Shown: positions 35,280-44,422 of the stretch, in pieces
Layout: the number at the start of each line of letters is the position of its first letter
Numbering within the stretch: the first letter of the stretch is position 1
Source: Paraburkholderia tuberum STM678
GTDB taxonomy: Bacteria; Pseudomonadota; Gammaproteobacteria; Burkholderiales; Burkholderiaceae
Direction: 5' to 3'
DNA: 64,000 nt
Assembly (NCBI RefSeq): GCF_902833905.1
Contig: NZ_CADFGP010000027.1
Location: 46,714 to 110,713 of the forward strand
Made by a program: the position numbers and the translations under genes
The notes under the pieces: model-generated
Seen by the model: only the letters and a program-made list of their open reading frames with translations
Told to the model about the DNA's origin: nothing
The model's database searches: none

Positions 35280-36635
35280 ATGCATCGATTTATCGTCGTT
35301 GGCGGAGGTGCGGGAGGATTGGAACTGGCGACGCGTCTTGGCGATCGCTATGGGGCCGACAAGAAGGGGCGCAGCGCGCAGGCCCAGGTCACGCTGGTCG
35401 ACCGCTATCCGACGCATATCTGGAAGCCGCTGCTGCACGAGGTGGCGGCGGGCAGCATGGACCCGTTCACGCAGGAGCTCCCGTACGCGGCGCAGGCGCG
35501 CTGGCATGGCTTCGCGTTCCAGCAAGGCGACCTGACCGCACTCGACCGCACGAATCGACGCATTACGCTCGGCACCGTGCTGGACGACGACGGCGCTGAA
35601 CTGCTGCCCGAACGCGAGCTCGAGTACGACACGCTGATCATCGCGATCGGCAGTACCACGGCCTTCTTCGGCGTCAAGGGAGCGGCCGAATTCTCCATAG
35701 CACTGGATACGGTCAGCGAGGCAGAGCGTTTCCGCAAGCGCCTGATCGCCGCATGCGTGCGCGCCGAACATCAGGCGCACGAACCCGTCGAGTCGAGACC
35801 GGGACCCGGCACGTGGACGTCCAGCGAGCCGCGCATTCAGGTGGCGATCGTCGGCGGCGGCGCGACGGGGGTCGAGTTGTCGGCGGAGTTGCGCAATACC
35901 GCGCAGGTGTTGTCCGCGTATGGCTTGCACAAGCTCGATCCGCGGCATGACGTCGGCATCGTGCTGATCGAGGCGGGGCCGCGCATTCTGCCCGCGTTGC
36001 AGGAGCGCGTTTCCACGGCCACCGCCGAATTGCTGACCAGGCTCGGCGTGAAGCTGATGATCGGCGAGACGGTGGCCGAGGTCGCGCCGGGCTACATCCG
36101 CACCGCGAGCGGTCACACCGTGCGGGCCGATCTGACCGTGTGGGCGGCGGGCATCAAGGCGCCGGCTGTGCTCGGTCAGCTCGACGGCTTGCCGGTCAAC
36201 CGGCTCGGCCAGCTGGTCGTGCGCCGTACGCTGCAAACCGGGATCGACGACAACATCTTCGCGCTCGGCGACTGCGCGGCCTGCGAGTGGCCGGGCAACG
36301 AGCGCAACGTGCCGCCGCGCGCGCAGGCCGCGCATCAGCAGTCGAGCTTTCTGATGAAAGGACTGGCGGCGCGCCTCGACAACAGGCCACTACCGGAATT
36401 CACTTATCGCGACTTCGGCTCGCTGGTCTCGCTCGGCCACTTCAGCGCGGTCGGCAATCTGATGGGCGGGGTGATTGGCGGCAATATGCTGATCGAAGGG
36501 CTGTTCGCGCGCTTCATGTACATGTCGCTGTACCGGCTGCATATCGCGGCGCTGCACGGCTATCCGCGCATGGTGCTCGACACCTTCGCGCACTGGTTGC
36601 ACCGTACGACGCTGCCGCGCGTCAAGCTGCACTGA
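35280..36635 (+). CDS. ndh: Type II NADH dehydrogenase-like FAD oxidoreductase
   Basis: Protein of 451 residues. The FAD-binding motif is FIVVGGGAGGLELATRLGD at the N-terminus, the NAD-binding motif is VAIVGGGATGVELSAEL near residue 195, and the second FAD motif is NIFALGDCAACEW near 330. HIWKPLLHEVAAGSMDP and the C-terminal MYMSLYRLHIAALHGYPR match NDH-2, a peripheral enzyme that feeds electrons from NADH to quinone. ATG at 35280 was preferred to one 48 bases upstream because CGGAGAAG sits in front and homology begins there. Monocistronic. Confidence 0.87.
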   Translation: MHRFIVVGGGAGGLELATRLGDRYGADKKGRSAQAQVTLVDRYPTHIWKPLLHEVAAGSMDPFTQELPYAAQARWHGFAFQQGDLTALDRTNRRITLGTVLDDDGAELLPERELEYDTLIIAIGSTTAFFGVKGAAEFSIALDTVSEAERFRKRLIAACVRAEHQAHEPVESRPGPGTWTSSEPRIQVAIVGGGATGVELSAELRNTAQVLSAYGLHKLDPRHDVGIVLIEAGPRILPALQERVSTATAELLTRLGVKLMIGETVAEVAPGYIRTASGHTVRADLTVWAAGIKAPAVLGQLDGLPVNRLGQLVVRRTLQTGIDDNIFALGDCAACEWPGNERNVPPRAQAAHQQSSFLMKGLAARLDNRPLPEFTYRDFGSLVSLGHFSAVGNLMGGVIGGNMLIEGLFARFMYMSLYRLHIAALHGYPRMVLDTFAHWLHRTTLPRVKLH

Positions 36636-36725
36636 CGCGCGCGGACGATCTCCTCAGTTGAATGTGCAACGGGATGCGCGCAAGGCGTATCCTGTTGCCT
36701 CTAACAGTACTTCGAGGAGCGTCCC

Positions 36726-37598
36726 GTGCTGAAGCCTGAAGTCGACTGTCTGATCCCGCACGTTCCTTTCGATCGGCGCACCTTCATCAAGGCGACGCTG
36801 GGCTCCGGCTTCGCGGCGGCGGTGCTGCCAGTCTCGGCGCAAACCATCCATACCGATAGCGACGGTCTCGAAGCAGGGGAAGTGGCGTTCCATTCGGGCG
36901 GTACGCTGATACCGGCTTATCGCGCGCAGCCGAAGGGCAAGACGCATCTGCCGGTGATCCTCGTCGTGCATGAAATCTTCGGCGTGCATGAGCATATCGC
37001 CGACGTCTGCCGGCGCTTCGCGAAGCAGGGCTATCTGGCGATCGCGCCGAACCTGTACGAGCGCGAGGGCGATCCGACTGTCTACACGAGCATGCAGCAA
37101 CTCAACGAGCAACTGGTCAGCAAGGTGCCCGACGAGCAGGTATTGGCCGACCTCGACGCGGCCGCCGCGTGGGCCGGCGAGAATGGCGGTGACCTCAACC
37201 GGCTCGGCGTGAACGGCTTCTGCTGGGGCGGGCGCATCTCGTGGCTGTATGCCGAGCACAATCCGCGCGTGAAGGCAGGCGTCGCCTGGTATGGTCGCGT
37301 GACCGGCGCGAAGAACGCGATGACGCCGGCCAATCCGCTCGATCTCGTCGCCGACCTGCATGCGCCTGTGCTCGGCTTGTATGGACGCCAGGATCAAAGC
37401 ATTCCGCAGGACACGCTCGAGCAGATGAAGCAGGCGATCGCGCAAGGGCCGCAAGCGGGACGCGGCTCGCAGTTCGTCGTATATGACGACGCAGGTCACG
37501 CGTTTTTCGCCGATTACCGTCCGAGCTACAAGAAAGCCGATGCCGAGGATGGCTGGCGTCGCGCGCTCGTGTGGTTCAAGCAGCACGGCGTGGCTTGA
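36726..37598 (+). CDS. Dienelactone hydrolase-family protein with a Tat-type leader
   Basis: Protein of 290 residues. The N-terminus has FDRRTFIKATLGSGFAAAVL and VSAQT, a twin-arginine signal, so it is probably periplasmic. The alpha/beta-hydrolase part begins near VILVVHEIFGVHEHI. The triad is Cys in VNGFCWGGRI (near residue 163), Asp in LYGRQDQS and His in DDAGHAFFAD. The Cys nucleophile is the mark of the dienelactone hydrolase family. GTG start at 36726 behind CGAGGAGC. The substrate is uncertain; most such exported homologues are uncharacterised. Confidence 0.87.
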   Translation: MLKPEVDCLIPHVPFDRRTFIKATLGSGFAAAVLPVSAQTIHTDSDGLEAGEVAFHSGGTLIPAYRAQPKGKTHLPVILVVHEIFGVHEHIADVCRRFAKQGYLAIAPNLYEREGDPTVYTSMQQLNEQLVSKVPDEQVLADLDAAAAWAGENGGDLNRLGVNGFCWGGRISWLYAEHNPRVKAGVAWYGRVTGAKNAMTPANPLDLVADLHAPVLGLYGRQDQSIPQDTLEQMKQAIAQGPQAGRGSQFVVYDDAGHAFFADYRPSYKKADAEDGWRRALVWFKQHGVA

Positions 37599-37648
37599 AG
37601 CGCTGCTCGAATTCCTCGCGTCTGGTTACGACTTGCGGCGGCTCGCGC

Positions 37649-38518
37649 TCAAGGTTTCGCCCCCGTCGCCACCGGCCGTTTCGGGTCGGAACTCCATTCG
37701 CTCCAGGAGCCCGCGTACAACGCTGAACCATGCAGGCCGGCAACCTCCATCGCAAGCGAATTGATGCAGGCGGTCACGCCCGAGCCGCATTGCAGCACCA
37801 CGTGTTCGGGCGGCGTGTCGCCGAGCAGCGCGTGGAATTCCTCGCGCAGTGTGTGCGCCGGCTTGAAGCGGCCGTCGGGGGTCAGGTTGTCCTTGAAGAA
37901 GCGGTTCAGCGCGCCCGGGATATGGCCGCCGACGCGGTCGAGCGTCTCGTTTTCGCCGCGATAGCGATCGGCCGCGCGCGCATCGACGACGATTCGCTCC
38001 TTCGAACCGAGGTTGCGCTCGACCGCCTGGGTATCGATGGTCACGGCGAGCGGCGCGGCCGCCTTGAAGTCGCCGGTGTTCTGCGCGGGCACGTCCTGCG
38101 TCAGCGGTTGGCCAGCCGCTTCCCATGCCTGCAGCCCGCCGTCGAGCAGCGCGACCGCGTCGTGACCGAGCCAGCGCAACAGCCACCAGACGCGCGCCGC
38201 GTACATGCCGCCTTGTGCGTCATATGCGACGACCTGTTGACCTTGCTTCAGTCCCCGCGACTCCAGCGTTTCGACGAGCCGCGCGCGATCGGGCAGCGGA
38301 TGCCGGCCGTTCGAGCCGTTCTTCGGCCCGGACAGATCGCGATCGAGATGCAGATAGTGCGCGCCCGGCAGATGGCCGGCCAGCCAGGCTTTCTCGCCCG
38401 CGTCGGTATCGGCGAGGTCGAACCGGCAGTCGATCACGAACACGCTGCCCGGCGCGGCCGTGAGCCGCTCGGCAAGATTGGTCGCGGAGATCAGGGTGGT
38501 GTAATGAGTGTGGGGCAT
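37649..38518 (-). CDS. sseA: Tandem-rhodanese sulfurtransferase (3-mercaptopyruvate sulfurtransferase-like)
   Basis: Protein of 289 residues with two rhodanese domains. The N-terminal one is inactive, with DAQGGMYAARVWWLLRW where a Cys would be. The C-terminal one bears the active-site loop QCGSGVTAC near residue 237. CGSGVTA is typical of 3-mercaptopyruvate sulfurtransferases, while thiosulfate-specific enzymes usually have CRKGVTA-like loops. GHIPGALNRFFKDNLTPDG is a further family signature. Cytoplasmic; no operon partner. Confidence 0.92.
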   Translation of the reverse strand: MPHTHYTTLISATNLAERLTAAPGSVFVIDCRFDLADTDAGEKAWLAGHLPGAHYLHLDRDLSGPKNGSNGRHPLPDRARLVETLESRGLKQGQQVVAYDAQGGMYAARVWWLLRWLGHDAVALLDGGLQAWEAAGQPLTQDVPAQNTGDFKAAAPLAVTIDTQAVERNLGSKERIVVDARAADRYRGENETLDRVGGHIPGALNRFFKDNLTPDGRFKPAHTLREEFHALLGDTPPEHVVLQCGSGVTACINSLAMEVAGLHGSALYAGSWSEWSSDPKRPVATGAKP

Positions 38519-38603
38519 GAGCGTCTCCTCGATACGGGCGATGGCGGCTGCGGGCCGCGTCGTTCACGCGGCTGGCGCATGGCCGGTCTATATCGGTAGT
38601 CTA

Positions 38604-38634
38604 AACAAAAAAAGACGGGTCGAAGCCCGTCTTT
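38604..38634 (-). terminator. Intrinsic terminator of the Rieske oxygenase gene
   Basis: AAGACGGG-TCGAAG-CCCGTCTT (38612-38633) forms an 8-bp stem; on the minus strand it is followed by a long T-run (complement of the A-run at 38606-38613). It lies 34 bases beyond the minus-strand gene. Confidence 0.85.
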
Positions 38635-38667
38635 CCTTGAGTCGATCGATGCGCCACGCGGCGCGGA

Positions 38668-39774
38668 TCAGATCGTGCCGAGTTCGCGCCGCAGAAACTC
38701 GTGGAAGTGCTGCATACCGTCTTCCATCGGGCTCTGATACGGTCCGACCTGTGATTCGCCGCGCTCCATCAACGCGAGGCGGCCGGCGTCCATGCGCTCG
38801 GCGATCTCGTCGTCTTCGCGGGCTGTCTCCATATAGGCGGCGCGCTCGGCTTCGACGAAGTCGCGCTCGAACAGCGCGATTTCCTCGGGGTAATAGAACT
38901 CCACCACGTTGGTGGTCTTCTGCGGACCGCGCGGAATCAGCCACGACACGACCAGCACGTGCGGATACCACTCGATCATGATGCCCGGGTAGTACACCAT
39001 CCAGATCGCGCCGAACTCGGGCGGATTGCCGTCGCGAAAGCGCAGCACTTCGTCGTGCCACTTGCGATACGTCGGGCTGCCCGGTTGCTCGAGCGCCTTG
39101 TGCACACCGACCGTCTGCACGCTGTACCAGTCGCCGAACTCCCACGTCAGATCGTCGCAATTGACGAAGCTGCCGAGGCCCGGATGGAACGGTGCGACGT
39201 GATAGTCCTCCAGATAGACCTCGATGAAGGTCTTCCAGTTGTAGTTGCACTCATGGACTTCGACGTGATCGAACATGAAGCCCGAGAAATCGAAATGGCG
39301 CTTCGTGCCGAGGCGTGCGAGATCTTTCGCGACGTCCCGACCTTGGGCCTCGAACAGCAGACCCTGCCAGTTCTGCAGTGGCGTGGCGCCGAGATTCAGG
39401 CACGGGTTGTCGGCGAAATGGGGCGCGCCGAGCAGCTCGCCCTTCAGGTCGTACGTCCAGCGATGCAGCGGACAGACGATGTTCTGCGTCTGGCCGCGGC
39501 CGTTGAGCATGATGGCTTGCCGGTGGCGGCACACGTTCGACAGCAACTCGACTTGCGACTGCTGGTTACGGACGAGTACCCGCCCCTCGCGTTCGCTGGG
39601 CAAGGCAAAATAATCCCCCGCTTCGGGCACCATGAGATCGTGGCCGATGTAGCGAGGACCTTTCTTGAAAAGGGTGTCGATTTCGCGCGTAAGAAGCGCT
39701 TCGTCAAAGTAAGCCGTGACTGGCAGCTGGCTATGAACAGACCGCAACTGCAATGCATTGCTCAGATTGGACAT
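38668..39774 (-). CDS. Rieske-type aromatic ring-hydroxylating oxygenase alpha subunit
   Basis: Protein of 368 residues. The Rieske [2Fe-2S] site is CRH near residue 81 and CPLH about 17 residues later, in NVCRHRQAIML and NIVCPLHRWTYDLKG. The mononuclear iron site is EVYLEDYHVAPFHPGLGSF near 207. The C-terminus ends in MQHFHEFLRRELGTI. The start was set at the ATG at 39774, preceded by GGGAG, not 45 bases upstream. No beta subunit or reductase gene is adjacent, so partners must be elsewhere; the substrate is unknown. This type is common in Burkholderia next to housekeeping genes. Confidence 0.87.
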   Translation of the reverse strand: MSNLSNALQLRSVHSQLPVTAYFDEALLTREIDTLFKKGPRYIGHDLMVPEAGDYFALPSEREGRVLVRNQQSQVELLSNVCRHRQAIMLNGRGQTQNIVCPLHRWTYDLKGELLGAPHFADNPCLNLGATPLQNWQGLLFEAQGRDVAKDLARLGTKRHFDFSGFMFDHVEVHECNYNWKTFIEVYLEDYHVAPFHPGLGSFVNCDDLTWEFGDWYSVQTVGVHKALEQPGSPTYRKWHDEVLRFRDGNPPEFGAIWMVYYPGIMIEWYPHVLVVSWLIPRGPQKTTNVVEFYYPEEIALFERDFVEAERAAYMETAREDDEIAERMDAGRLALMERGESQVGPYQSPMEDGMQHFHEFLRRELGTI

Positions 39775-40094
39775 TCCCACTCCCGATGAAGACGTGAAAG
39801 CAGTGAACAACCCAACCATCGAAGATTCGATTTAGGGAGCCCGCAATTATACCCGTTTCCCTGTGACAGGGGCACTTAAGTCCCTGATTTGGGTTAAAAA
39901 TGTCAAGAAAGTTCGGCATTTTCGCCGCAGACCTCGAGCTTTTTTTCTGCGAGACTTCAGGGTCGAAGCGGGGCAACGGTGTGCATCGGACAGGCTCGAA
40001 GCGAGACAGCACGGTGGGGCGCAGGCCGGCGGGCGGATCGAAAATGTCGCTTTTGCCGTAGAATGTCCGACTTGTTTTAATTTTGCGACTATTC
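39775..40094. other. Divergent intergenic region between Rieske oxygenase gene and xseB
   Basis: A comparatively A/T-rich stretch with no gene. TAGAAT at 40059-40064, with TCGAAA at 40038-40043 upstream (15-base spacer), is a weak candidate promoter for the xseB-ispA-dxs operon. CCCTGTGACAGGG near 39860 could form a small hairpin on the Rieske side. Confidence 0.4.
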
Positions 40095-40403
40095 ATGGCG
40101 AAGACCGCATCGAACGATTCCGCCGCCGCACCAGCCGAAAGCGGCGATAGCGCGCCGCTGCCGGAGAACTACGAGGCCGCGCAGACCGAACTGGAAGAGC
40201 TCGTCGCGCGCATGGAAGGCGGCAGTCTGAGCCTCGAGGAATCGCTGGCCGCTTACCGTCGCGGGGCGGCACTTGTCGCATTCTGTCAACAGCAGCTCGA
40301 AAAGGTCGAGCAGCAGGTGCGGGTCCTCGATGGCGAGACCCTCAAGCCGCTGCCCATGAATACCGCAGGAACAGCCGCGACTGAGAGCGGGGACGACCTA
40401 TGA
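40095..40403 (+). CDS. xseB: Exodeoxyribonuclease VII small subunit
   Basis: Protein of 102 residues. The conserved core is ENYEAAQTELEELVARMEGG, SLSLEESLAAYRRGAALVAF and CQQQLEKVEQQV, a two-helix bundle that binds the large subunit XseA. The stop overlaps the ispA start as ATGA. Order xseB-ispA-dxs is the standard proteobacterial arrangement. The poorly conserved tails at both ends are normal. Confidence 0.96.
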   Translation: MAKTASNDSAAAPAESGDSAPLPENYEAAQTELEELVARMEGGSLSLEESLAAYRRGAALVAFCQQQLEKVEQQVRVLDGETLKPLPMNTAGTAATESGDDL

Positions 40404-41281
40404 CATTCGAACAATGGACGCGCTCGGTGCTCGAACGCGTCGAAACGGCTCTGGAACACTATCTGCCGGCCGAGACGACCGAACCCGCCAGGCTGCACGA
40501 GGCGATGCGCTATGCGGTGCTCGGCGGCGGCAAGCGGGTGCGGCCGCTCCTGTGCCACGCGGCCGGCGAGCTGACCGGCGCGCGTGCCGAATGCCTCGAT
40601 GCGGCGGCGGCGGCGCTGGAAATGATTCACGTGTACTCGCTCGTGCACGACGACATGCCCTGCATGGACGACGACGAACTGCGCCGCGGCAAGCCGACGG
40701 TCCACGTCAAGTATGACGAAGCGACCGCGCTGCTGGTCGGCGACGCGCTGCAGTCGCAAGCATTCATCGTGCTCACGTCCGACGTACTCGGCCGGCCGCA
40801 GCAGGCCTCGCTCGTACGCGAACTCGCTCTCGCAAGCGGCTCGATCGGCATGTGCGGCGGCCAGGCCATCGATCTGGCGAGCGTCGGCCACACGCTGACC
40901 CGCCCGCAGCTCGAGACCATGCATCGCATGAAGACCGGCGCGCTGCTGCGCGCGGCCGTGCGCATGGGCGCATTGGCCGGCGAGACGCCGCACGCGCAGG
41001 GTCTGGCGTCGCTCGACGCCTACGCCGCCGCGGTCGGTCTTGCGTTTCAGGTCGTCGACGACATTCTCGACGTCACGACCGACTCCGCAACGCTCGGCAA
41101 GACCGCCGGCAAGGACGCGAAGGACGGCAAGCCGACCTACGTGTCGATTATTGGGCTCGACGCGTCGCGCGCGCTCGCGGCGCAACTGCGCAGCGACGCG
41201 CACGCCGCGCTCGCGCCGTTCGGCGCGCGCGCGCAGCGTCTTGCCGAACTGGCCGACCTGGTGGTGAACCGGGTCAGCTGA
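40400..41281 (+). CDS. ispA: Farnesyl diphosphate synthase (polyprenyl synthetase)
   Basis: Protein of 293 residues that condenses DMAPP/GPP with IPP. The first Asp-rich motif is VHDDMPCMDDDELRRGKPTV near residue 90 and the second is VVDDILDVTTD near 220. GGGKRVRPLL near residue 35 contacts the homoallylic diphosphate. Length and the two-residue insertion in the first motif (DDxxxxD) fit bacterial FPP synthases. It is translationally coupled to xseB and followed by dxs after 87 bases. Confidence 0.96.
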   Translation: MTFEQWTRSVLERVETALEHYLPAETTEPARLHEAMRYAVLGGGKRVRPLLCHAAGELTGARAECLDAAAAALEMIHVYSLVHDDMPCMDDDELRRGKPTVHVKYDEATALLVGDALQSQAFIVLTSDVLGRPQQASLVRELALASGSIGMCGGQAIDLASVGHTLTRPQLETMHRMKTGALLRAAVRMGALAGETPHAQGLASLDAYAAAVGLAFQVVDDILDVTTDSATLGKTAGKDAKDGKPTYVSIIGLDASRALAAQLRSDAHAALAPFGARAQRLAELADLVVNRVS

Positions 41282-41368
41282 ACGCGAAAGCCCGCCGCCG
41301 CGCACCCTCCATCCCCGGGGTGCATGTATGAAGTGCGGGCGCGTAAGTTTTCCTACAATGGAACGACG

Positions 41369-43276
41369 ATGTACGACTTGCTGAAAACCATCGACGACCC
41401 GGCAGCCCTGCGCCGCCTCGATCGCCGCCAATTGCAACCGCTTGCCGACGAGTTGCGTGCCTTCGTGCTCGACAGCGTATCGCAGACGGGCGGCCATCTC
41501 TCGTCCAACCTCGGCACGGTCGAGTTGACCATCGCGCTGCACTACGTCTTCGATACGCCGCACGACCGGATCGTCTGGGACGTCGGCCATCAGACCTATC
41601 CGCACAAGATCCTGACCGGTCGTCGCGACCAGATGCACACGCTGCGTCAGTTGGGCGGCATCTCGGGCTTCCCGAAGCGCGACGAATCGGAATACGACAC
41701 CTTCGGCACCGCGCACTCGAGCACGTCGATTTCGGCCGCGCTCGGCATGGCGATCGCGAGCAAGCTGCAAGGCGACAACCGCATGGGCATCGCCGTGATC
41801 GGCGACGGCGCGATGACGGCCGGCATGGCCTTCGAGGCAATGAACAACGCGGGCGTCGAAGACGACGTGCCGCTGCTCGTGATCCTCAACGACAACGACA
41901 TGTCGATCTCGCCGCCGGTCGGCGCGCTGAATCGCCATCTCGCGCGTCTGATGTCTGGGCGCTTCTATGCGGCCGCGCGCGCGGGCGTCGAGCGCGTGCT
42001 GCGCGTCGCGCCGCCGGTGCTCGATCTCGCGCGCAAGCTCGAGGAGCACGCGAAGGGCATGATCGTGCCGGCGACGCTGTTCGAAGAGTTCGGCTTCAAC
42101 TACATCGGACCGATCGACGGTCACGATCTCGATTCGCTGATTCCGACGCTGCAAAACATCAAGGAACTGCGCGGGCCGCAATTCCTGCACGTGGTCACGA
42201 AGAAAGGCCAGGGCTACAAGCTGGCCGAGGCTGATCCGGTGCTGTACCACGGCCCCGGCAAGTTCAATCCGGCCGAGGGTATCAAACCGGCCGCGACGCC
42301 GTCGAAAAAGACCTACACGCAGGTGTTCGGCGAGTGGCTGTGCGACGCGGCCGAGCTCGACTCGCGCGTGATCGGCATTACGCCGGCAATGCGTGAAGGC
42401 TCGGGCATGGTCGAGTTCGAAAAGCGCTTCCCGGATCGTTACTTCGACGTCGGCATCGCCGAGCAGCACGCGGTGACGTTCGCGGGCGGCCTTGCCGCGG
42501 ACGGCATGAAGCCTGTCGTCGCGATCTATTCGACCTTTCTGCAACGCGCATATGACCAGCTGATTCACGACGTCGCGCTGCAAAATCTGCCGGTGGTGTT
42601 CGCAATCGATCGTGCGGGTCTCGTTGGTGCGGACGGCGCGACGCATGCGGGCGCGTACGACCTCGCGTTCATGCGTTGTATTCCGAACATGACCGTGATG
42701 GCGCCGTCTGACGAAAACGAGTGCCGCCAGATGCTGTACACCGCGTTGCAGCAGTCGCATCCGACCGCTGTGCGCTACCCGCGCGGCGCGGGTACCGGGG
42801 TCGCAACGGTCAAGCAGATGGCCGCGTTGCCGCTCGGCAAGGGCGAAGTGCGTCGCGAGACGTCGGCGCCGGCCGGCAAACGCATCGCGATTCTCGCGTT
42901 CGGCACGATGGTCGCGCCGTCGCTCGCGGCTGCTGAGCAACTCGACGCCACCGTCGCGAACATGCGCTTCGTGAAGCCGCTCGACACCGAACTCGTGCGC
43001 AAGCTGGCCGAGACGCACGACGCGATCGTCACCGTCGAGGAAGGCTCCATCATGGGTGGCGCGGGTTCGGCGTGCGTCGAAGCCCTGCTCGCGAGTGGGG
43101 TTATGCGCCCCGTACTACAATTGGGCCTCCCCGATCGGTTCATCGATCACGGGGACCCGGCCAAGCTGCTCGCCGCGTGCGGTCTCGACGCCGCGGGTAT
43201 CGCCCGGTCGATCCGCGAACGCTTCCTTGCGAGCGGCGCGGTCGGCGGTCAGTCGTCTGTGAAGCGCGTCGCGTAA
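41369..43276 (+). CDS. dxs: 1-Deoxy-D-xylulose-5-phosphate synthase
   Basis: Thiamine diphosphate enzyme of 635 residues that makes DXP from pyruvate and glyceraldehyde-3-phosphate, the first step of the MEP isoprenoid pathway. Visible motifs: QTGGHLSSNLGTVELTIALH, GDGAMTAGMAFEAMNNAG (ThDP-binding, GDG...N) and FDVGIAEQHAVTFAGGLA (catalytic Glu region). The start was taken at the ATG at 41369, which gives the usual MYDLLKTIDDP N-terminus rather than the ATG 45 bases upstream. Confidence 0.97.
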   Translation: MYDLLKTIDDPAALRRLDRRQLQPLADELRAFVLDSVSQTGGHLSSNLGTVELTIALHYVFDTPHDRIVWDVGHQTYPHKILTGRRDQMHTLRQLGGISGFPKRDESEYDTFGTAHSSTSISAALGMAIASKLQGDNRMGIAVIGDGAMTAGMAFEAMNNAGVEDDVPLLVILNDNDMSISPPVGALNRHLARLMSGRFYAAARAGVERVLRVAPPVLDLARKLEEHAKGMIVPATLFEEFGFNYIGPIDGHDLDSLIPTLQNIKELRGPQFLHVVTKKGQGYKLAEADPVLYHGPGKFNPAEGIKPAATPSKKTYTQVFGEWLCDAAELDSRVIGITPAMREGSGMVEFEKRFPDRYFDVGIAEQHAVTFAGGLAADGMKPVVAIYSTFLQRAYDQLIHDVALQNLPVVFAIDRAGLVGADGATHAGAYDLAFMRCIPNMTVMAPSDENECRQMLYTALQQSHPTAVRYPRGAGTGVATVKQMAALPLGKGEVRRETSAPAGKRIAILAFGTMVAPSLAAAEQLDATVANMRFVKPLDTELVRKLAETHDAIVTVEEGSIMGGAGSACVEALLASGVMRPVLQLGLPDRFIDHGDPAKLLAACGLDAAGIARSIRERFLASGAVGGQSSVKRVA

Positions 43277-43315
43277 AGCGCTGTCGGCTCTCGTGCCGTC
43301 GTAGGTGCGACTCAT

Positions 43316-43406
43316 GCCGCCGTCATGCGACGGCGGCTTCGGCAATCTCCAGTTTGAACCGACGGGTGTTGCGGCCCGTCACCCAACGCCGGCGCGAGCC
43401 GGCGTT
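43316..43406 (+). promoter_or_regulatory. Three consecutive GC-rich hairpins between dxs and folE2
   Basis: GCCGCCGTC-ATGC-GACGGCGGC at 43316-43337; GACGGG, eight bases, CCCGTC at 43361-43380; and AACGCCGGC-GCGA-GCCGGCGTT at 43385-43406, with a GNRA loop. None has a T-run. The first starts 40 bases after the dxs stop and may end that transcript; the others would lie in the folE2 leader. Confidence 0.5.
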
Positions 43407-43521
43407 CGCCGTTGCACGCGCTGATCCGCATGGCCGCTGGGCGCCTCGCACTCGCTGCGCGATAGTCGCCGATGCAGCGAAACCTTGGCGCAGCCCGGCG
43501 CTTTCCAGAAAGGACAAAAGA

Positions 43522-44328
43522 ATGAATCAGATGAATCCCGCTTTCGTGATGCCCGACGTGCAAAGCACCCCCGACATGCGCCAGATTCCGATCCAGCGGG
43601 TCGGCGTGAGGGGCGTGCGTCATCCGTTGACGATTCGCACGCAAGGTGGCGAAGTGCAGCCGTCGGTCGGCACGTGGAATCTCGACGTGCATCTGCCGGC
43701 CGAGCAGAAGGGCACCCACATGTCGCGCTTCGTCGCGTTGCTCGAAGAGAACAAGGCGCCGCTCGAACCGGCCACGTTCCGCACGATGCTCGCGGCTATG
43801 CTCGAAAAACTCGAGGCGGAGGCGGGCCGCATCGAAGTGTCGTTCCCGTACTTCGTGAACAAGACCGCGCCGGTGTCGGGCGTGCAGAGCTTGCTCGATT
43901 ATGAAGTCACGCTGACCGGCGAGACCCGCCATGGCGCGACGCGGGTGTTCCTGAAGGTGCTGGTGCCGGTCACGAGCCTGTGCCCGTGCTCGAAGAAGAT
44001 CTCGCAGTACGGCGCGCACAATCAGCGTTCGCACGTGACGATCGATGCCGAGCTGAACGGCGACGTCGCTGTCGAAGAGTTGATCCGTATCGCCGAGGAA
44101 GAAGCGTCGTGTGAACTGTGGGGCCTGCTCAAGCGCCCGGACGAGAAGTTCGTCACCGAGCGCGCGTATGAAAATCCGAAGTTCGTCGAAGATCTCGTGC
44201 GCGACGTTGCCCAGCGTCTGAATGCCGACGAGCGCATCGTCGCGTATGTGCTCGAAGCGGAGAACTTCGAGTCGATTCACAATCACAGCGCGTATGCGGT
44301 GATCGAGCGGGACAAGCGCCTCGCCTGA
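43522..44328 (+). CDS. folE2: GTP cyclohydrolase FolE2 (type IB)
   Basis: Protein of 268 residues catalysing the first step of tetrahydrofolate or queuosine synthesis; the type IB enzyme can work with metals other than zinc. Conserved FolE2 features are IPIQRVGVRGVRHPL, PATFRTMLAAMLEKL, the metal-binding Cys-rich VPVTSLCPCSKKISQYGAHNQRS split around Cys-Pro-Cys, and SCELWGLLKRPDEKFVTERAY. The ATG at 43522 follows AAAGGA. The long frame open upstream has no similarity and was not used. Confidence 0.95.
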   Translation: MNQMNPAFVMPDVQSTPDMRQIPIQRVGVRGVRHPLTIRTQGGEVQPSVGTWNLDVHLPAEQKGTHMSRFVALLEENKAPLEPATFRTMLAAMLEKLEAEAGRIEVSFPYFVNKTAPVSGVQSLLDYEVTLTGETRHGATRVFLKVLVPVTSLCPCSKKISQYGAHNQRSHVTIDAELNGDVAVEELIRIAEEEASCELWGLLKRPDEKFVTERAYENPKFVEDLVRDVAQRLNADERIVAYVLEAENFESIHNHSAYAVIERDKRLA

Positions 44329-44375
44329 TACGTTCCTGATCGCTCCACGCCGTGTCGTTGCGAAAGCATTGAAGC

Positions 44376-44405
44376 AAAAAAGCCGCTTGTAAAGCGGCTT
44401 TTTGT
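44376..44405. terminator. Bidirectional intrinsic terminator between folE2 and tsaD
   Basis: AGCCGCTT-GTA-AAGCGGCT (44381-44399), with an A-run on the left and T-run on the right, so it works for both convergent genes. Confidence 0.9.
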
Positions 44406-44422
44406 CCTCTTGGGGCGGCGGT

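Noticed and set aside
40286..43018. 910-codon minus-strand frame opposite xseB-ispA-dxs
   Set aside because: Composition typical of a reverse-strand frame; the opposite strand encodes three well-known enzymes.
43072..43521. N-terminal extension of folE2 into the end of dxs
   Set aside because: The 150 extra residues are out-of-frame dxs plus hairpin DNA; homology starts at the ATG at 43522 with a good ribosome site.
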